Shown piece by piece: positions 23,715-31,749 of a stretch of 64,000 nucleotides of DNA. The notes beneath the pieces are model-generated. The model did not search any database and was not told the origin of the DNA. It saw only the letters and a list, made by a program, of their open reading frames with translations. The stretch's first letter is position 1. The number at the start of each line of letters is the position of its first letter. The stretch covers positions 124,001-188,000 of the forward strand of contig NZ_JBGFSM010000002.1 in NCBI RefSeq assembly GCF_041679265.1. The letters are read 5' to 3'. Position numbers and translations under genes: made by a program. The stretch comes from Autumnicola sp041679265. Its GTDB lineage: Bacteria > Bacteroidota > Bacteroidia > Flavobacteriales > Flavobacteriaceae.

Positions 23715-24506
23715 TTAGGATTTGATCCTGAAGGAGACGGTTTCCGGATCAAAAACAATAATGTCTGAAGGAAAAATTTCAGAGAAAGCATTTTTTTTCA
23801 GCAGTTCTTCAGGCGAACCAATTTCTACTTTGCCGGGCTGCATCAAAATGATTTTATCGCATAGCTGGATGGCGAGATTAATTTCGTGTGAAGCGAAAAC
23901 AATTGCTTTATTGGTTTTTCGGGTAAGGTCCTTCAGCAACTTTAAGACGTAAGCTTTGTGATAAAGATCCAAATGGGTGGTGGGCTCGTCTAAAATCACC
24001 AGAGGGGTATCCTGGGCAATGGCTCGCGCAATGAGTACCTTTTGCATCTGACCGTCGCTAAGTTCGTAACATTTTTTCTCCTGAAGGGGCTCGATATTTA
24101 CCAGCTTTAACGCAGAGAGGATCTGCCGGAGGTCATTTTTGCTCAATTTTCCTATCCAGTTGGTGTAGGGCTGTCTTCCAAGGGCCACAAGCTCCAGCAC
24201 GCTCAGGTTTTTAGAAACCGGCTGCTCTGTTAAAACAAGGCTAATAAGAGAGGCTAATTCTAAAGCATCTATTTTACCGAATTCGATACTCTTTAAAAGA
24301 ACTTTCCCCGATAATGCCGGCTGAATGCCGCTAAGCGTTCTTAAAAATGTAGATTTCCCTATGCCATTCACCCCAATTACCGCAACAAGTTCCCCCTGTT
24401 TTATTTTAATGTCTATACCAGAAGCAATCAGCTGTTCCTGATCCTTTTTTTTATAACCAATGCTTAGAGCTTCAGTTTTTAAAATATGTGCGGCCGATTT
24501 TGTCAA
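23715..24506 (-). CDS. ABC importer ATPase (BtuD/FhuC type)
   Basis: A 263-residue ABC ATPase. Walker A is V-I-G-V-N-G-I-G-K-S-T (around residue 45), the signature is the diverged L-S-D-G-Q-M-Q-K, Walker B is L-V-I-L-D-E-P-T, and the switch His is in F-A-S-H-E. It powers the type II importer whose permease is encoded immediately upstream. The two genes overlap at TTGA: the TTG is the only plausible start here. Genetic context (cobalamin riboswitch and BtuB-like receptor nearby) favours vitamin B12 or another corrinoid over iron-siderophore, but sequence alone does not separate these. Confidence 0.88.
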   Translation of the reverse strand: MTKSAAHILKTEALSIGYKKKDQEQLIASGIDIKIKQGELVAVIGVNGIGKSTFLRTLSGIQPALSGKVLLKSIEFGKIDALELASLISLVLTEQPVSKNLSVLELVALGRQPYTNWIGKLSKNDLRQILSALKLVNIEPLQEKKCYELSDGQMQKVLIARAIAQDTPLVILDEPTTHLDLYHKAYVLKLLKDLTRKTNKAIVFASHEINLAIQLCDKIILMQPGKVEIGSPEELLKKNAFSEIFPSDIIVFDPETVSFRIKS

Positions 24507-25537
24507 AACATGAATTTTCTTTTTCTAACCAATAGCCAGATCACTACAGGTGCCCCAATAAGCGAGGTAATAGCATTAATTGGCAATGTAAATTCTTTTC
24601 CCGGTAGTTGTGCTACTATATCACAAATTAGCATTAAAGCTGCACCTCCCAAAATAACTGCCGGAAGTAAAATCCTATGGTTATTTACCGGGAGTATCTG
24701 CCTGATTAAATGCGGCACTGCAAGACCAACAAAAGCGATGGGACCGGCAAAAGCCGTAATGCTACCGGCCAGAATACTGGTGGCAAGGATTATTTTAAAA
24801 CGGTTCCTGCGGATGCTCACCCCCAGGCTTTTGGCATAGGGTTCTCCCAGCAGCAGGGTATTCAGGTTTTTAATACAGGAAACAGCAAGTATCATCCCGG
24901 TAAGCCAAAAAATTGATAAAATGCCAACTTCCGGCCACGACAGGTTTCCAAGGCTTCCAAAGGACCAGAAAACGTACTGCTGTAAATTTGCCGCAGGGCT
25001 AAAATAGGAAAGTACGCTTACCACAGCTGCCGTAAGGCTGGCAAACATTAAGCCTATAATTAAAATTGCCATGGTATCCCGAAGTTTTACCGAGGCCAGC
25101 ATAACTGCCATTAACACAAAGAAACTCCCCAGGCTGGAGGCAATTACCAGGCTCCATTTAGAAAGCATGACAGCGGCAAACCCTCCTCCAAAAACCGAAG
25201 CTCCCATAATTATAATGGCCACTCCAAGACTGGCGCCACTGCTAAGTCCCAACACGTATGGACCGGCCAGAGGATTGCGAAACAGGGTTTGCATAAGCAT
25301 CCCGCTTACTGCAAGGCCAGAACCGGTAATAACTGCCGTAAAGGCTTTGGGAAGACGATATTCCAGAATGATATAGCGGTAGGTTTCCCTGCTAACTTCC
25401 CCGTTAAAAATAGAGCCGAAAATGTCTTTTAATGGAATAGTTACAGAGCCGGAGGCAATATTTAAGAATATAAGGAGGATTACTCCGGTAAAGAGAAATA
25501 CAATAATAATCCGATATTTTGTCAAATTCTGTTGCAA
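24503..25537 (-). CDS. ABC importer permease (BtuC/FecCD family)
   Basis: A 344-residue membrane protein with about ten helices and the FecCD signatures R-L-P-K-A-F-T-A-V-I-T-G-S-G-L-A-V-S-G and N-P-L-A-G-P-Y-V-L-G-L-S-S-G-A-S-L-G, plus the ATPase-coupling segment G-P-I-A-F-V-G-L-A-V-P-H. The homodimer forms the transmembrane channel of a type II importer. No in-frame ATG exists before the second membrane helix, so translation begins at TTG (25537, or a second TTG four codons on). An 85-bp gap holding no gene separates it from the PIN toxin gene upstream. Confidence 0.88.
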   Translation of the reverse strand: MQQNLTKYRIIIVFLFTGVILLIFLNIASGSVTIPLKDIFGSIFNGEVSRETYRYIILEYRLPKAFTAVITGSGLAVSGMLMQTLFRNPLAGPYVLGLSSGASLGVAIIIMGASVFGGGFAAVMLSKWSLVIASSLGSFFVLMAVMLASVKLRDTMAILIIGLMFASLTAAVVSVLSYFSPAANLQQYVFWSFGSLGNLSWPEVGILSIFWLTGMILAVSCIKNLNTLLLGEPYAKSLGVSIRRNRFKIILATSILAGSITAFAGPIAFVGLAVPHLIRQILPVNNHRILLPAVILGGAALMLICDIVAQLPGKEFTLPINAITSLIGAPVVIWLLVRKRKFMF

Positions 25538-25622
25538 AAGGTACCAATGAACTGGTTGGATATTTTTTGAGAAGCGAAATTACAGTTTTTATCCTTAAGA
25601 GGGAATGCTAACTGCACGGGAC

Positions 25623-26063
25623 TTACTTTTCGTCTCGAATTTCTCTTAAATGTTTAGAATATAAAATTGAATTGTATCCTTTACTCTTTAAACCCTGCAT
25701 TAATTTTTTATCTCCTGTCCAAAGCGGTGCATTTAGCTGAAGGCCTAAAGCTATAAAAGGAATGTCGTAAGCGTCTACATCCTTGGTAAGTGCGGCGGCT
25801 TTTACCCAGTTAGACTGCTGAATGATTTCAGGATCAATGAATTCAATTTTTTTGAGTAGTAATCTTTTTAGGAAATTAAGATCAGTTTCTGAGTAACCGG
25901 AAATTTGAAGTAGTTTTTGATGATGTTTTTCCAATTCTTCAAGAAGAAAACCTGGAGAATAAAATTGAAAAATATCACTGGAATTTAATAAAAGATCGCT
26001 TATGTCTCCTTTAGGATTTAAGATGCCACTAAAAACTATGTTAGTGTCAACTATTATGATCAT
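25623..26063 (-). CDS. PIN-domain ribonuclease toxin (VapC-like)
   Basis: A 146-residue PIN-fold protein. Acidic active-site residues are visible: Asp6 in I-V-D-T-N, Glu42/43 in L-L-E-E-L-E, Asp97-Asp100 in D-V-D-A-Y-D, and Asp118 in W-T-G-D-K-K-L. This is the magnesium-dependent RNase arrangement of toxin components of type II toxin-antitoxin systems; the target RNA is unknown. Its ATG overlaps the antitoxin stop codon by one base (TAATG). The pair sits between the substrate-binding and permease genes of a B12-type ABC importer, a position suggesting insertion into an older operon. Confidence 0.82.
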   Translation of the reverse strand: MIIIVDTNIVFSGILNPKGDISDLLLNSSDIFQFYSPGFLLEELEKHHQKLLQISGYSETDLNFLKRLLLKKIEFIDPEIIQQSNWVKAAALTKDVDAYDIPFIALGLQLNAPLWTGDKKLMQGLKSKGYNSILYSKHLREIRDEK

Positions 26064-26263
26064 TAAAGGAATCGATTTTTATTTTTTTCCCACCAATCTG
26101 ATTTGGATTTTTGAGCAAGTTCCTCAATCTGTTTTTCGCTGGCTTTACTTTTAGATGCTATTTCCCGGTATTTGATATAATCTATCATACGCTGCAGGCC
26201 TGGAAGGTGTGTTCCTGCCGGGACTTTTATAAGTATTTCGTTATCTTTTTTTTCGATTTGCAT
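26063..26263 (-). CDS. Putative antitoxin partner of the PIN toxin
   Basis: A 66-residue charged protein lying directly upstream of the PIN toxin with a one-base overlap. It begins M-Q-I-E-K-K-D-N-E-I-L-I-K-V-P and has a helical middle and a C-terminal tail W-W-E-K-N-K-N-R-F-L that could wrap the toxin. No DNA-binding fold is obvious, though the N-terminal beta strand could form an AbrB- or RHH-like dimer. The assignment rests on position, size and overlap. It begins 31 bp downstream of the btuF-like stop codon. Confidence 0.7.
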   Translation of the reverse strand: MQIEKKDNEILIKVPAGTHLPGLQRMIDYIKYREIASKSKASEKQIEELAQKSKSDWWEKNKNRFL

Positions 26264-26294
26264 AGACTAAAGATAAGTATTTTTTACAAGTTTG

Positions 26295-27434
26295 TTACTC
26301 TTCCAAAGCTTTAAAAAATGTTCTCCGGTAATCTGGCATCAAACCAGGATGAAAAATAGAGATAAGGTCTTTAAGAACAAGATCCGGGCGCTGCGGGCCA
26401 AGTTCGTAATACACTACGCCGCCGGTTGCTCCTTTTACCAGGCTAACGCTGTAAACCTTTTTATTTTTAACCGCTTCAAACTGGCGGTAATGATCAGAAT
26501 TTGCGAAAAGTTCTTCGTAGGAAGTAAACTGGCCGGCACTTATCCAGTAATCGGCATCCTGTGCTTCTGCCAGCACACTTTCAAAAGAAAGTGCCATGCT
26601 GCCATTTCCTTCGGTTTCGGCATAAACGTAATGGGCATTAGCGTCTTTTATAAATTGCGCGGTCCAGGAATTTCCATAAGGCATATACCACTGGTCTTTG
26701 TACATAGAACCGCTCAAAACTTTTGGAGAATCTTCGGCAGTATTCGCCAGTTCTTTGGCTTCTTTGTAGGAGACAGCAATCTGCTTGTAAATCTCTGCTG
26801 CCTCTTTTGTTTTATTAAAAAATGCTCCGAAGAATTTAACCCATTCCGCTTTACCCAGCGGGCTTTCCTCGGTCCAGTCGCCATTGTAAACCACCGGAAT
26901 GCCTGCTTTTTGTATAGTTTCGAAGGCGGGATTATTCCCGTTAATGGCAAAGCCAATCACTACATCGGGTTCTAAATCTATCAGAACCTCAGTATTTAGA
27001 TTTTCATTTTTCCCCACTTCTTTTATTTCTCCGGAATTTATCAATTCCCTCGTTTTTTCTGAAGAGATAAAATCCAGTCCGGGAAATCCTTTCAAAGCAG
27101 ATTCTTCTTCCAAAGCTTCCAAAGCGGGAATATGGGTGGTGGAAGTCACCACAATTTTCCTGACCGGAATTTGGACTTTTTGGTCAAATTCTAAATCGGG
27201 TGGAATAACAGCATCCTCTTCAGCTAAAAGATAACGGAAATTTTCTCCGGCATCCGGCCAGGGGTTATTGACTTCAATTATAAAATAATGATCAAATTTT
27301 TCAATTTCGAATCCCTTTGCATAAGAGATGTTAATCTTCTCTCCCTTAGAAGGATATGTTTCTTCTCGTTTGTTTTCAGAATTTTTACAGGCGCTAAAAA
27401 TCAGTAAGACTAAAAGGAGACCAAATTTCTTCAA
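26295..27434 (-). CDS. ABC importer substrate-binding lipoprotein (BtuF-like)
   Basis: A 379-residue lipoprotein (lipobox I-F-S-A-C, Cys16) of the helical-backbone metal-receptor class III binding proteins. Family features include V-V-T-S-T-T-H-I-P-A-L-E-A-L, L-E-P-D-V-V-I-G, and W-I-S-A-G near the C-terminal lobe. It would deliver a corrinoid or chelate to the permease/ATPase encoded further on. The start appears to be TTG (27434), since it alone gives a complete signal peptide. The gene is divergent from the riboswitch-controlled receptor gene. An iron-chelate ligand cannot be excluded. Confidence 0.85.
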   Translation of the reverse strand: MKKFGLLLVLLIFSACKNSENKREETYPSKGEKINISYAKGFEIEKFDHYFIIEVNNPWPDAGENFRYLLAEEDAVIPPDLEFDQKVQIPVRKIVVTSTTHIPALEALEEESALKGFPGLDFISSEKTRELINSGEIKEVGKNENLNTEVLIDLEPDVVIGFAINGNNPAFETIQKAGIPVVYNGDWTEESPLGKAEWVKFFGAFFNKTKEAAEIYKQIAVSYKEAKELANTAEDSPKVLSGSMYKDQWYMPYGNSWTAQFIKDANAHYVYAETEGNGSMALSFESVLAEAQDADYWISAGQFTSYEELFANSDHYRQFEAVKNKKVYSVSLVKGATGGVVYYELGPQRPDLVLKDLISIFHPGLMPDYRRTFFKALEE

Positions 27435-27523
27435 AAGGAACTGTTTTAAAAATTCAAAAGTAAGATTATTTAAAAATTTAAGCTGCCAGCAAACATAATT
27501 GTTTATTTTCGCTAAGAATTTTT

Positions 27524-27826
27524 GGTTCGGTGCCGGAGTTTTTTCGGTACAGATTAAAAGGGAATCAGGAAGAAGTTAGAAGTACGAAATTAGAAGTGCG
27601 TAGTAAGTTTTTAAAACTTTGTACTTCACACTTCATAACCTCTAACTTCAAAAGCCTGAGCTGTTCCCGCAACTGTAAGCTTAGTCCCGTTGGGATGCTT
27701 GTTGTTATCACTTCAAAATACCACTGTTCTTTATGGATGGGAAGGTAAACAACAAGACGCAAGCCAGGAGACCTGCCAGAAGCAAACTTTAAAAATCGAG
27801 GCTTTCGGGATAAAAGTCGCTGGCTA
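27524..27826 (+). promoter_or_regulatory. Cobalamin riboswitch with a heptamer-repeat insert in L4
   Basis: Conserved aptamer elements in order: AAAAGGGAA (27556-27564), GAGCTGTTCCCGCAACTGTA (27659-27678, core junction), CCACTG (27721-27726), GGGAAGG (27739-27745) and the B12 box AAGCCAGGAGACCTGCC (27761-27777). A kissing loop is intact: TCCCG in L5 (27685-27689) can pair with CGGGA in L13 (27806-27810), the latter on a GGCTTT/AAAGTC stem just before the start codon, which suggests translational control. The normally short P4 loop between CAGG (27566-27569) and CCTG (27655-27658) is replaced by 85 nt of repeat. It controls the BtuB/BtuG-like genes. Confidence 0.93.
27570..27654 (+). repeat. 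Inverted heptamer-repeat insert inside the riboswitch
   Basis: The left arm is phased in 7-bp units (GAAGTTA GAAGTAC GAAATTA GAAGTGC) and the right arm carries the complementary units (GTACTTC ACACTTC ATAACCT CTAACTTC). The outermost arms GAAGTTAGA (27572-27580) and TCTAACTTC (27641-27649) pair perfectly, so the insert folds as one long hairpin with AAGTTTT/AAAACTT near its tip. Similar units occur at 33.0, 34.3-34.6 and 44.8 kb. Confidence 0.85.
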
Positions 27827-29656
27827 ATGAGAATAAGATTCCTATTAATCGTACTGCCGTTATGGCTATTTACATCTAAACTTTTTTCCCAAACACGGGA
27901 GATTACTGTTTTAGATACCGTTTTATTAAGCGATGAAAAGCTGGAGAAATTCTCTACAGGACAGCGTGTTTATAAACTTTCAGATTCGGTATTAACCAAA
28001 AATCAGCCGTTGCTTACCGATGTTTTAAGCTTTAATACTTCAATTTACTTCAAAGAAAACGGCAGGGGAATGGTTTCTTCGCCTTCTTTCCGCGGGACCA
28101 CAGCAGCACAAACCGCCGTAGTTTGGAATGGGATCAATATAAATTCCCAATTTAACGGCCAGATGGATTTTAACACTGTAAATGCAGCAGCTTACGATAA
28201 TATCCTGGTTAGAGGTGGCGGCGGAAGCGTGGTTTATGGTACCGGGGCTATTGGCGGGAGCATTCATTTAAACAACAGCCTGTCATTTAACCGGAAACAG
28301 CAACACCGGTTTCTATTGCAATACGGGAGTTTTAATACTGTTGACGCGCGGTACAACCTGAAATTAGCACAAAATAAATGGAGTTTAAATATGGCAATTG
28401 CCAGGAACAGCAGTGATAACGATTATGATTATCCAAACGGGCGCGGGAAAAACCTAAATGGGGAATACTATAATAATGCTTTGAATGTTACAATGGGGTA
28501 CCGGTTTAATTCTAAAAACGTCCTTAAGTTCATTAGTGAAGTTTATGACGGGAAACGCCATTTTTCACTCATTCGTCCTTCCGAGAACCGTACGAAATAC
28601 CTTGATTTTAACAACAGGAATTTATTAGAGTGGGCTAAGGAATTTTCAGATTTTCGGCAGGTTACCCGGCTGGCCTTTATCAGGGAAAACTACAAATATT
28701 TTGAAAACATAGATGCTGAAAATTATTCCTACGGAAAGGCAGGCAGCTTTATTGCGAAATACGATTTAAATTATAAACATAAAGAGCTTCTTTTAAATAC
28801 AGTTATCCAGAACACTTATACAAAAGGTGAAGGAAGCAGTTTAGGCAATAATAGCCGAAACATCTTTTCTATAGCAGTTCTCGGGAAACATCGGGTGACA
28901 TCAAAATTCCAGTACGAAGCAGGAATAAGAAAAGAAGTTACTGCGAATTATGATAGTCCGCTGTTATATTCTTTTGGAGCAGATTATAAAATTGGCAACT
29001 TTTATACGCTAAAGTTTAACGCTTCAAAAAATTTCAGGATTCCTACCTACAACGATTTGTACTGGTCCTCTGCAGGCAACCCAAATTTGGACCCGGAAAC
29101 TTCTCTCCAGGCTGAAATTAGTAATGAATTTCATCTTAAAAATTTTGAAACCGGATTAACTATCTATTACAACAAGATTAATGACATGATTCGGTGGTTG
29201 CCCGGCGAAAGCGGAATCTGGCGTCCTGTAAATGAAGATAACGTAAAAATATATGGCCTGGAGTCTTATCTAAACTGGCATAAAACTTTTAGTAAAGATC
29301 AGGTTCTTACTACTTATGCCACCTATGCCTACACCGTTTCCAAAGATACTGAAAGCAACCGGCAGTTAATTTATATCCCTTATCATAAAATTACCGGCAA
29401 TTTTAGTTACAATTACCACGCTTTTACCCCGTCTATCCAGCTGCTCTATAATGGAAGCGTTTATACCAGGACCGACTATAGCGGAGAACTCTCCGGATAT
29501 TTTCTAGCCAATCTTGGTATTAACTATGCCTTCAAAAATGGCAAATTAGAGGCAGGAGCAAAGATCAACAACCTGTTTAATACAGAATATCAAAACGTAG
29601 AAGACCGGTGGATGCCGGGAACAAACTTTAATCTATACCTAAACTTTAAATTTTAA
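27827..29656 (+). CDS. TonB-dependent outer-membrane receptor, BtuB-like
   Basis: A 609-residue receptor with a signal peptide ending at K-L-F-S-Q. The plug domain (about 50-155) contains the usual S-F-R-G-T-T-A-A-Q-T-A-V-V-W-N-G and G-G-G-S-V-V-Y-G-T-G-A-I-G-G-S-I. A 22-strand type barrel follows, with the late N-N-L-F-N-T-E-Y-Q motif and a terminal aromatic residue (N-L-Y-L-N-F-K-F). There is no N-terminal carboxypeptidase-like extension. The cobalamin riboswitch directly upstream makes corrinoid uptake the likely job. A BtuG-like lipoprotein gene follows 10 bp downstream. Confidence 0.92.
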   Translation: MRIRFLLIVLPLWLFTSKLFSQTREITVLDTVLLSDEKLEKFSTGQRVYKLSDSVLTKNQPLLTDVLSFNTSIYFKENGRGMVSSPSFRGTTAAQTAVVWNGININSQFNGQMDFNTVNAAAYDNILVRGGGGSVVYGTGAIGGSIHLNNSLSFNRKQQHRFLLQYGSFNTVDARYNLKLAQNKWSLNMAIARNSSDNDYDYPNGRGKNLNGEYYNNALNVTMGYRFNSKNVLKFISEVYDGKRHFSLIRPSENRTKYLDFNNRNLLEWAKEFSDFRQVTRLAFIRENYKYFENIDAENYSYGKAGSFIAKYDLNYKHKELLLNTVIQNTYTKGEGSSLGNNSRNIFSIAVLGKHRVTSKFQYEAGIRKEVTANYDSPLLYSFGADYKIGNFYTLKFNASKNFRIPTYNDLYWSSAGNPNLDPETSLQAEISNEFHLKNFETGLTIYYNKINDMIRWLPGESGIWRPVNEDNVKIYGLESYLNWHKTFSKDQVLTTYATYAYTVSKDTESNRQLIYIPYHKITGNFSYNYHAFTPSIQLLYNGSVYTRTDYSGELSGYFLANLGINYAFKNGKLEAGAKINNLFNTEYQNVEDRWMPGTNFNLYLNFKF

Positions 29657-29666
29657 TCAATCAACT

Positions 29667-30728
29667 ATGAAAATTCGCAAATTTTTAAGCCTTTCACTTT
29701 TAGCCTCGGTTTTACTTAGCTCCTGTAGTAATGACGATGATATTAACGAGGTGCCGGAACCTACAGGAGATTATGCAGATGGAGTAATTGTTCTTAATGA
29801 AGGCTCCCAATCTGCAGGAAGTATTTCTTTCTTGGATACAGAACTAACAACGGTGGAAAATATGGTTTTTGAAACGGTAAATCCCGGGATGGACCTGGGT
29901 AATTTTGTACAATCTATGTTTTTTGATGATGAAAATGCCTATATCATTTCCAATGGTTCAAATTTGATAACGGTGGTAGATCGCTATTCTTTTGAATATA
30001 AAGGCCAGGTGGATAGCGGCCTGAATGTTCCTTTATATGGCGTGGCTTATAACGGCAAGGCTTACGTGACAAATGTAGCCGGTTTTAGTGATGGCAGTGA
30101 TGACTATATTGCCGTTATAGATCTGGAAAGTTTAGAAGTTGAAGAAAGCGTAGTTGCCGGTAGTAAGCTATCAGCATTGCAGATAAGCGATGACTTGATT
30201 TATGCGGAAGGAGCAGCGTACGGAGATGGAAATACTGTAAAAGTTTTTGATCCTTCTTCTAATTCTTTTGTGAAAACCATTACTCTTTTTGAAAATGCTG
30301 AAGGAGAAATGGAAGGCTTGAATGCTATAGAAATTGAAGGTAATTCCCTGTTTGCCCTTTCTAATGAAAAGCTTTATAAAGTAGCTCTGAACGCCGCAGA
30401 AGAAGTTGCGGTGCTGGATCTTACAAGCTTAGGAGGAGTCTCAAATCTTGATATTGAAGATGATATAATTTATTTTACGGCAGGGAAATCTGTTTACAGC
30501 ATTTCTGAAGACGCTACAGAAGCGCCTGAAGAAGCGATTTTAAGTTATGAAAGTGAATCTGATCAATATGGGGAAATGTATGGTTTTGAAGTAGAAGGCG
30601 GGTATATTTATGCGGGGGACGCGCCTAATTTTTCTTCAAATGGGAAGGTGAGAATATATACAATAACCGGAGAATTTATAACAGATTTCACAGTTGGAGT
30701 AGGGCCTAACGGGTTCTACTTTAACTAA
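29667..30728 (+). CDS. Beta-propeller surface lipoprotein, BtuG-like (DUF5074/YncE type)
   Basis: A 353-residue lipoprotein (lipobox L-L-S-S-C, Cys20, followed by the acidic S-N-D-D-D-I, which resembles a lipoprotein surface-export signal). The rest is built of repeated beta blades (e.g. I-T-V-V-D-R-Y-S-F-E, I-A-V-I-D-L-E-S-L-E, V-K-V-F-D-P-S-S-N-S-F), as in seven-bladed propellers. In Bacteroides, BtuG is a surface beta-propeller lipoprotein that captures B12 and passes it to BtuB. The same riboswitch-receptor-propeller order here supports that role by analogy. Corrinoid-binding residues cannot be verified from sequence. Confidence 0.8.
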   Translation: MKIRKFLSLSLLASVLLSSCSNDDDINEVPEPTGDYADGVIVLNEGSQSAGSISFLDTELTTVENMVFETVNPGMDLGNFVQSMFFDDENAYIISNGSNLITVVDRYSFEYKGQVDSGLNVPLYGVAYNGKAYVTNVAGFSDGSDDYIAVIDLESLEVEESVVAGSKLSALQISDDLIYAEGAAYGDGNTVKVFDPSSNSFVKTITLFENAEGEMEGLNAIEIEGNSLFALSNEKLYKVALNAAEEVAVLDLTSLGGVSNLDIEDDIIYFTAGKSVYSISEDATEAPEEAILSYESESDQYGEMYGFEVEGGYIYAGDAPNFSSNGKVRIYTITGEFITDFTVGVGPNGFYFN

Positions 30729-30733
30729 ATTGT

Positions 30734-31738
30734 TTACACTTTCCTGAAGTACTTTTTTAGCTTCAGGAAATGCTTTTCATATAAATGATAAGAAAGAAAA
30801 GCGACCAGGAATAGAGCAATTAACGCTATAAGGATAATTAAAATTCTGGATCCGGGGCTTAAGAGTTTGTTGAAAAAGACAATAATAAAGCCGCTGTAAA
30901 CATAAAGCCCGTAAGTATATTTTCCCAGGTATTCTGTAATCCTGAAAATATAGTTACGGGCTAATTTTTGTCCAAAGTGGGTAATGCTGAAGATAAGCAG
31001 AACAAAAAACAGGGAAAGCAGCAGGTTAAATAAGATCGCAATTTTTACTGTAGGGAACAGTAAAATGAAAGAAAGTAGCAGGCCGGGCAGTAAAATGCGT
31101 TTTTTAAATTTTAATCTTCCCAGGTAAAAGAGATAACCTGCCGCCATCCCGAAGGCAAAATTCACAAGATGTAGGAATACACTTTTATAGCGCTCCCAGC
31201 CAAAGTAGCCTTCAGAAATCATAAAAATTACATACCCCAGCAGCAAAGAACCAATGATATACCAGAAGTGTTTTCTAAAGAAAATGCTCAGCAGCAGGAA
31301 AAGCAGGTAAAATTGCTCTTCCACGGCAATAGACCATAAAAACTTCAGCGGTAAAAGATAATGGCTGTTGTCATAATTGGAGAGAAACGTCCAGAAGTAC
31401 CATTCCTTTTCAGGCAAGGTGATTGCAATGCCGGCTTTTTCAGCAAGAAAAGGCAGGATTACAAAACTGAAGAATACGATGAGGTAATACAGCGGAAAGA
31501 TCCTGAGCACTCGGCGCAAAAAGAAATTTCTGCGGGAAAAACTTCCGGTTTTTTCTATTTCAGTAAAAGCAAGATAGGTAAGTAAGAAGCTGGAAAGTAC
31601 AAAGAAGAAATCCACTCCCAAAAATCCAAAAAAGAAAATTTCAGAAGAATGAAACAGGAAAACCATAAGAAATGCCAGGAATCTGAGGCTGTCCAGCCCG
31701 TAAATCCTCCTTTTTTCGCTCTGCTTTAGCCTTTTCAA
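30734..31738 (-). CDS. Membrane acyltransferase (OafA/YrhL, acyltransferase 3 family)
   Basis: A 334-residue protein with about ten membrane helices. The N-terminal G-L-D-S-L-R-F-L-A-F-L-M-V-F-L-F-H with catalytic His, and F-F-F-V-L-S-S-F-L-L-T, are the family signature. Such enzymes O-acetylate or acylate surface polysaccharides, LPS or peptidoglycan from the inner membrane. The start is TTG (31738), 11 bp after the DUF4268 stop, so the two genes are likely co-transcribed. Its end lies 5 bp from the end of the convergent BtuG-like gene. Confidence 0.88.
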   Translation of the reverse strand: MKRLKQSEKRRIYGLDSLRFLAFLMVFLFHSSEIFFFGFLGVDFFFVLSSFLLTYLAFTEIEKTGSFSRRNFFLRRVLRIFPLYYLIVFFSFVILPFLAEKAGIAITLPEKEWYFWTFLSNYDNSHYLLPLKFLWSIAVEEQFYLLFLLLSIFFRKHFWYIIGSLLLGYVIFMISEGYFGWERYKSVFLHLVNFAFGMAAGYLFYLGRLKFKKRILLPGLLLSFILLFPTVKIAILFNLLLSLFFVLLIFSITHFGQKLARNYIFRITEYLGKYTYGLYVYSGFIIVFFNKLLSPGSRILIILIALIALFLVAFLSYHLYEKHFLKLKKYFRKV

Positions 31739-31749
31739 ATAGTATAATT

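Noticed and set aside
23715..27434. Iron-siderophore importer
   Set aside because: The proteins alone would allow it, but the adjacent cobalamin riboswitch, BtuB-like receptor and BtuG-like propeller make corrinoid uptake more likely; not fully excluded.
27530..27762. Small ORFs of 65 and 72 codons
   Set aside because: They run through the conserved riboswitch core and the repeat insert, and encode nothing recognisable.
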